Part shown: positions 27,113 to 39,770 of the stretch, piece after piece
Position numbering within the stretch: position 1 is the stretch's first letter
Layout: the number at the start of each line of letters is the position of its first letter
Assembly: GCA_026413225.1 (NCBI GenBank)
Contig: CM048553.1
Location: forward strand, 133,392,190 to 133,456,189
DNA length: 64,000 bases
Source: Otis tarda
Taxonomy: Eukaryota > Chordata > Aves > Otidiformes > Otididae
Direction of reading: 5' to 3'
The notes under the pieces: model-generated
What the model was told of the DNA's origin: nothing
Database searches by the model: none
The model's input: the letters and a program-made list of their open reading frames with translations, nothing else
Position numbers and translations under genes: made by a program

Positions 27113-27390
27113 GGCTTGCATGCCACACTGACATTAACTCTAAAGGCTCTTTAAATAAATACCACTGTAACCAAAATTTACGGGAAACAATGGACCACCA
27201 GGTATCACCCACACTTTTTTTTTTTCATTAATCAGCTGAAAGCCAGCCAGCTCACTAGCTCGAGATCCAGAAGGCATTTTCCCTGTTGTATATGTTCCTA
27301 TTTTCTACTGAGCACAGAGGGTTCATTAAAGCTAATTTTTGTGGTTTGGGGTTTTTTTGTTTGTTGATTTTTTGTGGGTATTTTTGGGTG

Positions 27391-27415
27391 TTTTGTTTGT
27401 TTGTTTGTTTGTTTT
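27391..27415. repeat. (GTTT)n microsatellite
   Basis: Perfect GTTT repeat just outside the second CpG island. Its complement, an AAAC repeat, occurs at 27666-27688, so the two form an inverted pair about 250 bases apart. Confidence 0.95.
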
Positions 27416-27665
27416 CCAGGGAAGCTCCCTGATAGAAGTTTCTCTGGAGCCCTCCTTCCAGTCAACTCCTTAGGAGCCTTCAGGAAAATTAAGCTTTGAC
27501 GGCCCGTTTTTCCCTAATAAAAAAGGCTGAAGGAGACAACACCAGACCGTTTGTTCTGCTTTTCTCCTCCGTCCCCTTTCGGGAACGAGCTGTCCCGTTC
27601 TCCACGGGGAAATCCGGTTGCTCTCTTCCTGCCTCTCCCACCCTGCTCTCCTCCATTAAAAACCC

Positions 27666-27688
27666 CAAACAAACAAACAAACAAAAAA
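27666..27688. repeat. (AAAC)n microsatellite
   Basis: Perfect AAAC repeat inside the second CpG island, complementary to the GTTT repeat at 27391-27415. Confidence 0.9.
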
Positions 27689-28041
27689 GCCCCTCACGGA
27701 GCCGGAGAGGCAGAGACAAAGCGGACTCTCTCGGAGAATGGACGTTCCCCCTCCAGCCCTTTGCTGGGATACTGAAGAGGAGCCCAGGCCGACAGGCCGC
27801 TCTTTCCGCACCGCACCGCCCGCAAACCGCTCGCACCGCCGGCCCTCGGGTGCGTGAGGGCCCGCCGAGCTCCCGCAGCCCTGGCTCCGTGCTCCCGCCC
27901 GCGATCCTGTTCAGCTTTTGCCTCGGATCTCTCCTCCTCCTCCTCCTCCCGCCGGCAGAGCGCGGCCCGTAAACATGTGCGGCCCTGTCAGCGAGCTCCG
28001 CCATGCCGGCCCGCCTGCCGCCGGCGGGGCGCGGGGCGCTC

Positions 28042-28054
28042 GTTGCGCAGCAAC
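28042..28054. promoter_or_regulatory. X-box-like inverted repeat
   Basis: GTTGCGCAGCAAC has 5-base arms around a GCA centre. It resembles the RFX X-box (GTTGCC..GGCAAC half sites) but with tighter spacing, and overlaps a C/EBP-like TTGCGCA. It lies in the CpG island, where such sites often sit near start sites. Weak evidence. Confidence 0.3.
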
Positions 28055-28256
28055 GTCGGGGGGGCGGGAAGGAGCGGGGGAGCGCGGCGGGGGCGGGCCG
28101 CTGAGGGGAAGGGACGGCGGGCAGCGCCCGGCCGCAGGCGGTGGCAGGGCCGCCGGTGCCCGCCCCGTTGTCGGGAAGGGGAGGTGGGGAGGCCCGGGCG
28201 GCCGCGAGTTGGGGGTAAGTGCGTACTTCGCAGGCGGTGGCGGGCGGCCGGGCTCT

Positions 28257-28310
28257 GGCCCCGGCCCCGGCCCCGGCCCCGGCCCCGGCCCCGGCCCCGG
28301 CCCCGGCCCC
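28257..28310. repeat. Perfect (GGCCCC)9 hexanucleotide repeat
   Basis: Nine uninterrupted GGCCCC units, which read GGGGCC on the minus strand. The repeat lies between a GTAAGT donor-like site at 28215 and a pyrimidine-rich acceptor-like tract ending in CAG at 28340. The unit is the same as that of the repeat in the first intron of mammalian C9orf72, but nothing else here resembles that gene. Confidence 0.98.
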
Positions 28311-28340
28311 TGCCCTGCCCTGCCCTGCTCTGCTCTGCAG
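28311..28340 (+). repeat. Pentanucleotide (TGCCC)3(TGCTC)2TGCAG, acceptor-like
   Basis: Directly follows the hexanucleotide repeat. On the plus strand this pyrimidine-rich string ends in TGCAG and could serve as a 3' splice site. Confidence 0.85.
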
Positions 28341-28370
28341 ACCGCCTCCCGTTAGCCGCGCTCCGTTTGG

Positions 28371-31300
28371 CTGGTGAGGTACGGTCTCCGCAAAAATGGA
28401 TTTTACAGTTGGTTACAAATAAACACCTTAGAGCCCCCATTCCTGAAACCGGAGGATTGTGCAAGACTTTCAGCTTTCTTAAAAAAAAAAAAAAAAAACA
28501 CCACAAATAAAACCTTTGTAATCTTTCTCTGTGAAGGAAAAAAAAAAAAAAAAGCTTGGAAACTTGATAGAAGTAAACCGCCCAGAAATCAGCAAACACA
28601 CAAAATGACCCGAACTTGGCTCAATCGCACTTCAGGATCATTGAGCTCAAATTAGCTGGGGGCCTATGGCTTGAATTAGGTTGGGGCAATTTGTACCCCA
28701 GCCGTTACTGGTTTTACAGACATAATACAGAGGTAAGCGTGTAATATTAAACACGTCGTGCGTTGGGGGTAGAACACCCTTAGCATAAAAGGCAGTCAAG
28801 GTTGCAACTAATGGCTGTGGCAAGTGCAGTTTTTCAACTGCAACCCCCCCCCCAGCAACTAGAAAAGGCTGTTGAATTTCATGTCCTAGATCTCATTAAT
28901 TTCTCTGGCTGGTCGTTAGGGCTTTGCTTTGGTTTGGAGACAGAAGACCTAGTAAAACTGAATTTTGAAGTGGCAATATTTTGAGTGTTTTCTTGTGATT
29001 TCTTAAAAATGCAGTGTTTTGGCTTGAATTTCTAAGTTCTTCCAATTAATTTTTGGTTTCTAGATGGTTGGGTTTGTTTAGAAATGCTAGAGCTCTTCTG
29101 TTTTGCTGGCTTCTTTGGTAGCAGCGTGTTATATTTTAGTCTATGGTTTGTGTAAGCAAAAATAAAACCTTGGGGGCACTGAAACTGTTACAAAATACAA
29201 AGGGTTCTTTTCCAGTGTTTATAGCACAAACTTAGTAGTGTGTAAACTTTTTTTTTTTTAATATGAATGAACTGCTAAGCCAGGCTTTGTTGTGGGAGGA
29301 ATGGAGCAGGAGGAAAGAGAGAAGCACAGGGAGAAGCCAACCCAAGTCCTCCTGGAGGCTTTCCCTCCTCTTGGTGCTAAAGATTCTTGGTCAAAAGGTG
29401 CTAACACAATACAGAAGTTTGGTGTAGATGACAACATAATAAGTTTCACTTGAGCTGCAGCTTAATGAAGCATCTACTGCCTTGTCTGAGTTAGTCATTT
29501 GGAACATGTCACTTAGATAAACACAGTCTCAAAGCAGAAAGCTGGCACAGCGAAGCAGCTGGGGGAAACAGAGAAGGAGCAACAGGAACGGTGGAAGATG
29601 GCTATAGTCACAGGGGAAGGACAGCAAAAGAGTGGAGAGGCAGGGGGATCAAGCAGTAGGAATAGGAGACTGGGGCAGTGAACGATAGCAGAGATGTTAA
29701 CAAAACCAAGAATTTTGTTTCTGGTATTTATTTCCTCACAATTTTCTCTTGAACACAACTCCTCTTCATAGGCAGTTTACTGGGACAGGGCAGAAGGGAA
29801 GTTGGTAATCAAACTGACCTTACACCGTTGTGAAAGAGGCTTGGGATAATTATGCATGACACAGGTAAGTGTCCTGAAGACACCTGATACAGCTTTTGTG
29901 AAAAATGTGGATAATTTTCTTTCTGTGTCTCTATGTCTGTGGTCACATTGCCTCTCATGCTGCTCACAAGTTCAGCTGTCTGCAAAACTCAGGCTTAGGA
30001 GACTTGGGACCTAGATTACCACTTTCCTATGGTAGTACAAAGTTCTTCTTACAGCATAACAGATGCTGATTTTAGAGGAAAATTAACCTCTTCTGCCACA
30101 GAGCATTAGGTGAGCAGCCTGTCACATGAATTACTGTTTTGAGTATTTTAAGTTTAAAGCGTAGCATGGCCCTTTCAAAAAGGATATTAGTTAACTGACA
30201 CCGTCTATCCCTACTAGTTATCTATAACTAGATTACGGAGAATGATACTCCATTTGCACATGCGTTTTGCAAACTTACTCCTCAGTTGTACTCTTTATTT
30301 TGCAAATTGCAGACATTGAGATGAAGGGTCTATAATTTCCTAGCTTGCCTTTCTCTTGGAACACTGGTGCTGCACTGGCACGCATCCACTTTGCTGTGAC
30401 TTCATTTGAATACAGCAAATTCTTTATTATGATTAACAAAGGGTTTCTCTCCGGTCTGCTTTGAATCTCAGTCTACTCATGGAGATTAGTGGGTTTTGAG
30501 CAATGCCAACTCACTAAATGTCTCCGCTTCACTGATCTCAAAGACATTTGTGACAATGGATTTAGTAGTCATTTTCATGCGTGTTCTTGCCTTTGAATGG
30601 ATAATACCGTAGTAGTTCTGCTTTCCATTGCTGTTTGATTCTCCATCACATTCAAAAGGCTTTAAATTAAAAAATTATCTTTCTTCTTACATTGCTGCTT
30701 TGAGATACATAAACACATCTGTTGGTGGTGTTAATCCTTGAATGCAACCCCCCCTCTTTGATTTTATTTTGGGTGAATACATTGCAAATATCTATGTATT
30801 AATTCCCACTTCACGATATAAACAAATAAAACTTTCTCTCTGAAGGCAGGATTAACAGAAATTGTTCTTCAATTGAACAAGAAGAAGCTGGTGGTTTTAA
30901 AGTGTGGGAGGGTCCCAGTTACCTGTCCTGATGTGGCTGTGTGTCTTGTTTGGCCCCAAGAATTAGAGAATGGGCAACAGTAAAACCTTAGGTGACATCA
31001 GATGAGCAGCCCCTTTTATTTTTTCATGTCAATGTCTCCATTAACCTCTTAACCTGTTAGCAGGTAACACATACAGACCTCGTATAGCTGTTAAGTCTGA
31101 CTGAAGTATTTGTGCCAAGCATGCTTTTTCAACTGGGATCATTTATCTTCAAATCATCTGTTCAGTATTGTTTTCTTGTAAAGGTTCCTCTTAATTCCAC
31201 TGCAATGTAACAAAATAGTCTTCTTCCTGCACCAGACACATGCCTCAACTTTGTCTGAGTTACTGAGAAAGATATTAGAAATAGATGGGTATTTATTTTT

Positions 31301-34300
31301 TATTATGTAATCACAAAATACATGCAGTGCAATCTAGACACATTAGAGACATCCATCATCCTAATTTCTGATTTTCCAATTGAGGCTATGCATATGAGCC
31401 ACATTGTATGCTGCCGCTTCCAGAGGCTTTCTTTTAAACTTGTAGTCCCTAGTCTTCTCTAGGGACTCCTGACCACTAGAACATTTGGATTTTGAAGTTC
31501 TTCTTGCCCCGAGTTTTAAGACATATTTATTTTCTGAAATGAAGATACTTCACAGGTAAAATGTTCTTGTGTAGTCAGAGCTCAGTGGTTCTGAATAGCT
31601 TACATTTGAAAATAAAACAATTATTAGCAAACTCATCCCTGTTTTATACTACTTATTGCAAAACTGTCACATGGGTAAGATTTTTCTAATGGGTAATGAT
31701 GGTACGGTATGGTGCTCTAGGTATGAGAAGATCTTCCAGTTGTGTATTTCTCTTAATCCAGCTGGAGCAAGGCATCACCATTATCATCACCTAAATAATG
31801 AAAATGTGTTCATTTAGAGAAATCCCTCATGGAAACAGGGCCTTGCGTTGCTCATTTATTTCAATGATGAGAACTAGGCAGTAACAGAGAAGTAAAACCA
31901 GGAGTTTTGAAGAATTACTATTTGCAATTTGGGGTTTATTTTCATTCTTGTTAGTAAGAAACACCACATGGCTAAACAGTATCTTATAATGATGTTTACC
32001 ACATTACTTCTGTCAATGCATTGAACACAACATTGTATAATAAAGTAGGATCCCAGAACGACAAATTCTAAATTTTCTCAAAGAAAGGTAATCAGCCTCT
32101 TTCTCCATCCTAAAAATTTCTTAAGATAAGGAGTATTATTTTATCTTGATGTATTAGACAGAAACTTACAAACCCTTCAAAAATACCAGGTTAAATTTCT
32201 GGAAGCAAACAGATCCCAAAAGCTTTGTGTTGCTGCCAGATCAAACTGTAGACTTCCCTTTTAATTGCTCCAGGAGAACAGCAATTACTCTCAAAAGCAG
32301 AGTTTCATTTCAGAAAATGGATGAGCACAGCGAATTCCTTATTAAACTAAAGAAATTCACTAAACTGACTTTCTCAAAAGAATACAAGCAAAAGCTGTTC
32401 CAAGCTTTTGGTTCACAGAAAATCCAGATCCACCAACACAGACGTAAAATAGGTAAGAGAAGTGGAAAGTACTAAGTAATGCTGAAAAATAACCCAAATA
32501 GACCTTGATGGTAGTTACTTTACAGGGAGGTTGCTCCCATTTCGAGATTTGGCTGTTGTACTCCCTATCCATGCGCAGCAAAGGGTGTAATTCATTCATG
32601 GTATTTCAGAGGCTTCTTCTAGGCCCATCTTTGAAGATCTGTCCTACTCAGTATTTTTACCTGCATTCCAAAGGCCTCTACTGTCCTCTGAGGTAGTTTC
32701 CCACAGATGAATCCAAGTGGATCAGCCAGGATCAGCACTGTGCTACGCTCACAGCAATAAGCCACACAGAACATGTTCACCGGTAGCGGCCTGCCCAGGA
32801 GAATTGCTGTCACTTCTGTGTCGCCCCAAGTGCCAGAGCAGCCTGAGCTGTGAGCCAGTGATCACTTCCAGCTGGTGCTCATGATGTTGGGTGGGAAAGA
32901 TGCCGTAGCCTTGGGCTGTTAAATCTAAGGCAAGGTTTCACTAAAGGCAGTGTCTGAATTGTCACCCAGCAATGCGAGGTCTCCCCTGCATCGTTACTTG
33001 CCCAGGGATGTAGTAAATCTTGCTCAGTGGGATTTATATCGTTACAAAGTGGTAAAAAAAAAAAAAGGCTTTTGGTTTTGGACTCAAATAGACATCTTCT
33101 TACCAGACCCAGCGTTTCCACATACTTGTTTTGGGCTGTGGTCTCCTGGGAACACATCACCTTCACAGATTTACGTAGCTTGCAGCACAAATCACGTTGT
33201 AGCTAAAACATCTTTCAACTGTCAGCAATTCCATCTGAGGTAAAAAAAAATACAGACCTTTAGTCCTTGAGCTCTGATTAGGCTCCAGCCACCTTGATTC
33301 TGGTACACTGACCCGGCCTGAAGATACCAGCAGTGGCAAGAGATGTTATTTTAGTGCATTTGTTCCCTCAAAGCGTAATTAAGCTGCAAGTTTTGCACGT
33401 AGACATGTACCAACTGGGGCTGGGCCTGTTGAAATTTTCCCTGTTGATCAAACTTGAATTCCATTCAGAGTTACAACCAGGGGAGCGGCTGCCAATGCAT
33501 GCACAGAACATTTGCTTGGTAACGAAGAATTTTCAAACCTGTCCGTGAAGCTTGGTAGCACTAGATGAAGCCAGAAGGATTGTTACTGAATCTGCCAAAA
33601 ATTCCCACTGCTGAAAAAGAGCAAGATGATTGAATAAAAGGCAAGATTTTCCAGTTTGCCTGTCAGCAATTATGAGGAGCAGGAGATAATGAGGAAGAAA
33701 CTAACGGCCTTATTTTGGGGCCAGAGCTAAAAAGCCAGCGCATGGTTCATCACAGGGCTAATACTTTGTAATGATTGATGATTCTGTAATCAGAGCCCAC
33801 ATAGAGAGAAAGAGGCTGTAAATTCAATGATGGAATATTTCACAAATGGCTTGGAATTGTAATGCAATGATAAAGAATTTACAGAGAAAGACTTTATGCC
33901 CCCTTTTTAACAAGCAGCAGCATTTCTAACAGAAGTAATTAGGGTTCTGACAATGTATTTATTTGAATGAAGGATTGAGTTTGACAATAACAAATAGCCT
34001 GTAATCTGCGTGTCACATGCAGCTTTCTACTGACACACAACCTCATGGTCTAGTGCACCAGCATTCACAGCAAATTAGTCTCAATTTTACTGTGTTCTTC
34101 AACCACACCAAGTGGTTCTCCTACCTGGAGAAATAAAATTCTTTTTTACTGTGTCACTGCTAGTTAGGTAGCTCTTACAACTGAAAAAAATGGGGAATGA
34201 TTCAGTGGTAGGCTTACAATCAATGTTTCACGGAGTAGACGTAGTAGTAAAGAAAAAGGAGGAGGAATCCATTTCTCTTTCCCTTTTGAAATCCTCTTGT

Positions 34301-37300
34301 TGACAAGCCAGTTGGCAAGGCAGTGGCTTCCTTGAGCAATTCACTGCAATTCCTTCCTGGAAAGCTTCCTCCTCTCTAGAAGCAAGGCATCCTCCCTAGC
34401 TTTCCGCAGAAGTGGAAAAGTGCATATTGAAAGTAAATTACAGCATGCATTTGGAGAGATGAGTAGAATTATGGTTAGGAAACTGGACTACCGTGAGCAA
34501 GCATGCACTGACTGGAGCTAAACAAAACATCTCTTCTTGTGGTCAAAGCCAGATATATCCAGCACGCGGGCAGATCAGCAATGCAGTACACATAATGCCT
34601 CTGACACCTCTAGGAAACACAGGATCTGCTGCAGCCTTCCAGAAAATTTGGAGATGCCCATGAAGTTTTGAATTTATCTATCTTGCCTATGTTCCCCGTA
34701 ATATATGTACATATTCTGTTTGGGAAATCCCAATGGCAACAGCCCTAATTCTTTCTAATGTTCAGTGTCACTGTGCAGCTGACCTCTTTCTTGCGGTAAT
34801 CTCAGATGCTCTGCAACTACCAGTTCTTAAGAGGTTCTGCACACAGTTTTCTAGCTCTTAAATATGTGACAGTGTTCCTGTCTGTTGGGAGTGGCATATC
34901 CGAGTCGGATTTTTCTCTAATGCTGAGAAGAAGGTGCACGTGTTAGCATGTGGAGAAGATGAGGCACCCATTCAAAAAAGCTGCGTTTCTTGGGTGACTT
35001 TTACACCAGGGTGGTTATGACAACAAATGAAGATGTGTCTGCGCAGTAGCCATCAGTGAGGATTTCAGTGGCTGTCCCCGAGTTTGCAGGGATAAGCATG
35101 TGACAACTCCAACTGTGAAAAGGGGCACACAGGAGAAGGACCCAAGCTCCTTTCTGCTGGCCCCTGATTTTGGTCATGAAGCTACTATGGAGAATTTACA
35201 GAATAACTGTATGCTTCAATGCTCTAAGGAGTTTTTAAAATGTTATTTTGTGCAATATATTTTTTCTTAAATCTCCCGTGTTATACATATCCACTTGCCT
35301 GCACACCCCAAATTTTCTGTTGAGATACCCGCTAGATAAGAAGAATAAGAGCTGTAACCAGTAAGGATAATGCATCTATTAAGTAGGAGCCCTTTTCGTG
35401 TGGACTAGTTGAAGATGTCTTCTAGACCACACTCTTTTAACTTGAAGATATTCAGCAGTTCATGTGTGGTCTTCTCATGGACAATTTTTCCTTGCATGCT
35501 TTTTTTTAAATCTTTTTCAGTATTACTGTAGTCAGCTTTGTTGTACCGTAAACACTCTCACCAAATAATAAGTATGCAGTAGAGTTAGGAAAATAAATGT
35601 CATGAATGTTCATGAAACAATCAAATGCTCTAATGATGGGCAGGACAGAAGCAGCCAACAAGGGATTTAATCATTAGGTTTTCCTAGCAGGGTTTGAGAA
35701 GCATGTGGTAAACAAAGGATGGGCCACATGCTAAGCAGCAAGCAAAAAATATAATAGTGACTAGCTGCTCATTAAGTGAGTATTGTCCGTTCTCTGCACT
35801 GGATGAAACAAAGGGCTATGGTTAAAGACAGCATGTGACTGTAATTAAAGACTTCTATGTGACATAGGCACACAAGGAGGCCAAATTAAGTTGCACAGGC
35901 GACCTTACCTCAGGCTTTTCCTGACTTTCCAGTGTTCAGCTTAGAGTCACTACAATGCTCTTCTGGTAGTGTGATGCCCTTAGTACACGTGCATCCCTCA
36001 GCAATATCCTAGCTGGAGTTTTCCACTAGCAGTGCTAGCGGTACTTGTAGTAAACTGCTAGGTTTGCTTCCCCTTGGATTTGTTTGTCTGCTCAGCAGTG
36101 GCTGAGTGGCTCACCTGGTTGGAGGATTAGGCTACAAGCCATAGGCACGAGTGGGTGGTGAAGAGGTGAGAATGATCTGTGACCTCCAGCGTGTGCCAAT
36201 GCTTGTTACATGATGGGCAAACCCAATGAGGAAACAGCAACGCTGGCACCTATCAAGCCATCTTTGAGGGTGAGGGAACTGATAAGAGCACTCCCCATTG
36301 GTTTGCTCTTTGGTTGTTTCTCCAGAAAGCCCACATCACAGTGAGATGGTGTATTGCTTAACCCTCTCCCAGGAAATTTTAATAAAAAAGTCAGCAAACT
36401 ACTGGATTTGTCCTATGACCATAAGGTACTCCCAGGTGTGCATCAAGCAAGCTAGATAGGCCTTTTGTGAAGAACATGAAAGCACAATGGTACAAAGCAC
36501 TTCTGTCCCCTGTTAGCTTCCCAGATGTGGCCCGCCGGGCATGGCTGACCCACAAACCCAGTTTCCAGCTACTGCAGCCAAAAAAGTCTCCTCCAGCCCT
36601 GAAATCAGTGGTCTCAGTCATGTCAGTGGCAACAACAGCTGTGACTACAGTGAGCTCAGCAGAGCCAGAGTGAAATCTGGGTAACCACCAGAGCTTATCT
36701 TAAAGACACTGAAATTAGAGAAATTTTTTCAATTCCAGATTTACACAAATAAAACAATCCTTTAACATTGAATCCAAGTAGGTACCTGCAGTGCTTTTGA
36801 CTTGTCATGAGTGTTTCCTGCTCTTATGACGGTTTTAGGGCTAGAGACAATTTTGACGGGTGTTGAGCCAACCCTTTTCACACATATTCAGTTTATTTAC
36901 ACTGCAGCTTGTTTTGTAAGTTGCCTACAAAACTATGCTTCATAGAAGAAAAGCCTGGCAACATGAGGGAAATTGTTGTAAACAACCAGAGTGAGCACTC
37001 CAGCCTGTGTACAATAGACGTGCTAGAACTCAAAATAGCACCAGAGGACAAAAAAAACCCAAACAACCCAAAACATAACAAACAGTAAGAACATTGTTTG
37101 GTTTTAAGAAACACTGAGCATTGTTTTCAGTTTCTAGATTAAGCCCGATTGCCAAAAAAGCCTTTGTAGCTGCCTAAACCAAACTCAAGTTGGGAAGCAT
37201 AGTCCATAATTATTTCACTTGCGAATGCACAGCCAAAAACCTAAGAGTGGGAATGCTGGAAGTGATCAGTCGTTCATAATACAGACCCTGTCCTTTGTCT

Positions 37301-39770
37301 CTCTGCTCTTCAGGTGTAGGAATAGCAGCTTTAATGAACAGCAGTAGAAACTGAGTTTCTGAGAGAAACTGAGTTTGAAATGGAGAGGTTTTGGCAGCAG
37401 TCTCCCTCCCCCCTCTTTTTGAGATCCTTAACACATGCCAAAGCTTCCTCTTAGCACTTGCCAAGGCTATTGAATACTGAAGTCAGTGTTTTGAACTTAA
37501 AACCTCACAAAACTCTGAGACATCTGTATGGAGCGTGCTTGCTGCCCTGCGTATCAACCAGAATCCAAGACTGAAATTTTAATCGTAGATTCAGCTTTGG
37601 AATCTTAGAAGTGAAAATCAGTGCTGACCAGAAGTGAAAATCAGTTCCGTCTCCCGTCCTTTGCCCTCCCCTCCTGGCTCTTCCACCCCATCAGGCACAA
37701 ACAATAGAGTTTCTTGTACCCTGCAGTACCCATCTTCTTCCTGTTAGGAACAGGAGACTTGGCAATCTCCCTGGGTGGCCATGCTGGCCCAGAATTGTCT
37801 CTGGGACGTATGTTTTCTTTTGTGCTCAGTGGAGTAAGGGGGTACATTCCTTGCAGCACAAATATGCTCACAATAAAATGGGCAAGGCTAGTTCACTAGC
37901 GGCTGCTATTACAAGTGGATGTATGTTGTATAAATACTTAAAAATAAAATAAAAATCAAGCAGATGTAGGGAAAGTCTGTCTGAAGAAAACCCCGGTAGT
38001 TTCACCTACCTGAAAGTCCTCTTTGGCTGTGAAGAATAAGTGTAGCAGTAGCAAGAACTCCTTGTGATGTGATAGTATTCTCATTCTTTTTCCTCTGTTG
38101 AAAATGTACTTTACAAAGGAACAGGTGAATTAACTTCATCATTAATTAACTGCACTTCAAATGGCACTATTTGACTTTCTGGGCTTTCAGTGCTGCAGCT
38201 GTCTTCTGCCTGCAGTATGAAAATTGCATGTGCATCACTGGGGAGAAGTCCCTCAACATGCAGGTTCTGTTGTTCTGAAAATCTGGAAGAAGAAGAAAAT
38301 CTGGACTTCACTGAAATCAGTGAGACCGGATCTTCATCTCGAATGAGTTCAAGCGCTCCTCTAGGTCAATTCTGAATGCAGTCTGAAGTGTTACATAGCA
38401 CTTCACATTTCTCAGTATACTATAATGGCAATGACACGGGCTTTAACGAGTTGTATTTATGCAGATTTACCAAGAGGGCAAATGGTTGCTTCGTCTCTGA
38501 ATGAGTTCATACTTGCACTTCTCCAGAAAAGAATATGTGCTAAGTATTTCTTCAGGCTAATTTTTTCATGCTACAAATAGTAGTTGTCATCATCTCACCC
38601 AGCACACAGGTTTCCAGACACAAGCTGTCAGAACAAACTGGAGTGGTTCGTGTCTGTGGAAGATGACTGCCAGAAAGTACCTGCCTATTTTAGGTCTGTC
38701 CCTGAAAGGGGCTGGCAAACCCTTAATATTGTCCTCTGCGTTCCCCACTGACTACCTCAAGCAGTTTGTTCTCAGTACATTGCCTGCTTGGGAGTCTCTG
38801 CTTGAGACTCCTTTGAAGGCAACTAACTCCATTAGCAGTACAGGGGACCCAGACACTTAACTGTTATTTTTTATTACGCATTTAGGGCTATAATATCCTC
38901 ACAAGTATCCTCCACACATGTTAAAGTTTTGTGGGTTTGGTTTTTTTTTTTTTTGGAAAGCAAATTGAAAGTTGCTTGGTTCAGGTCCAAAAGGGAATAA
39001 TTTGTATTTTGAAGATTAACGTAAAATTGCTTAATTAAGAACATGCCTGTACAGGAACTTCAGGCACTAAGATAGTTTCAATTTTGTCATATATGTGGTT
39101 GAAAGGTGCAGGATAACCCCCAGCCCATCTTCCCTTCATGAGTGGGGTTTCTTTTGTTGTAGCACACAACAAAACATGGTGTATTGCCTCCAGCTCTCAC
39201 ATTTCCAGTGGTGGAGTTCTCTGCTTCCAAACTCTCTTCCTCTGTGAACCACACTGAACTGACCACAAACAAGCAAATCTTTCTCAAGATGAGAAGTTCT
39301 TCCCCTGTTTTCATGCTATCTTCAGTTTTCTGTCATTTTTCACTATAGGCTATTGCTTGGACAATTCAAAGTAGAAAAGTGTGTAAGAAAAGCTTTGAAA
39401 AGAGAAGTTATATGATATCAAACCTGTGATTCACTCTCTCCTCTCCTCCTTCTTGACGTACATGCGCCCATGTAATTAAACAAATAAACCAAAACCACCT
39501 AATTATCTCCCTTATGTGTGGTAATTACCTAGTTTGTGGCCAAACCACAGTGTTGGTGCAGAGCCATACCAGTTACCAGGGAAAGAAATCTCAGGTTTAC
39601 AAATACCTTCCCATACTTCATACGGTTTCTTGATATTTTTATGCTTAAACCTCACTGAGACAGTTTCTATGGGGAGTAAAGGTCACACCTGATCAAGCAA
39701 TTAAAGATGAAGTCATTGAGAATAAGGCCACAATACTGCTTTTCTACAAGAATCCCCTTATTTTTTGAAT
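28371..39770. other. Intergenic DNA between the orphan CpG island and a CR1 copy
   Basis: About 11.4 kb of AT-rich, largely unique DNA. It starts with A18 (28481-28498) and A16 (28538-28553) runs and carries short homopolymers and a 23-bp-period duplication near 37.6 kb (16 bases repeated at 37607 and 37630). I found no convincing exon; the 82-codon frame at 32227-32475 has no match I recognise. Several stretches look like conserved non-coding DNA, the best at 33.55-34.0 kb. Confidence 0.7.
33550..34000. promoter_or_regulatory. Candidate conserved homeodomain-rich element
   Basis: Unique AT-rich stretch with clustered homeodomain/TALE-type cores: TGATTGAT (33772-33779, the PBX/HOX-type octamer), TGTAATCAG, several TAATGA and CAATGAT cores, and GATAA. 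Clusters like this are common in developmental enhancers but also arise by chance in AT-rich DNA. Conservation was not tested. Confidence 0.2.

Larger units (their letters stand above)
21451..27490. other. Intergenic DNA upstream of ZNF704
   Basis: Six kilobases of AT-rich, mostly unique sequence between the two CpG islands. It contains G-runs at 21472-21488, a 12-bp tandem repeat, several short poly(A)/poly(T) tracts, a T22 run and one CpG-retaining block, listed separately where notable. I see no exon, RNA gene or transposon body. Confidence 0.75.
27490..28370. promoter_or_regulatory. Orphan CpG island, probable promoter of an unidentified transcript
   Basis: A GC- and CpG-dense block comparable in look to the ZNF704 promoter island, about 6.7 kb upstream of the ZNF704 ATG and 25 kb beyond the PAG1 stop. 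It holds GC boxes (for example GGGGGGGCGGGAAGG near 28059), GC-rich open frames without domain content, and a plausible plus-strand intron (GTAAGT at 28215, CTCTGCAG ending 28340). No protein gene is visible. It could be an alternative ZNF704 5' exon, a divergent non-coding RNA promoter on the plus strand, or an enhancer-type island. Sequence alone does not decide; the splice pair slightly favours plus-strand transcription. Confidence 0.6.

Noticed and set aside
27489..28004. 171-codon minus-strand frame in the second CpG island
   Set aside because: No recognisable protein; composition follows the GC-rich DNA. Could only be 5' UTR, if anything.
28257..28310. Relation of the GGGGCC repeat to the C9orf72 gene
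   Set aside because: Only the repeat unit is shared. No C9orf72 coding sequence is present, and the neighbours are ZNF704 and PAG1.
32227..32475. 82-codon plus-strand frame with lysine-rich product
   Set aside because: Looks mildly protein-like, but no match is recognised and the AT-rich codons explain the lysines.
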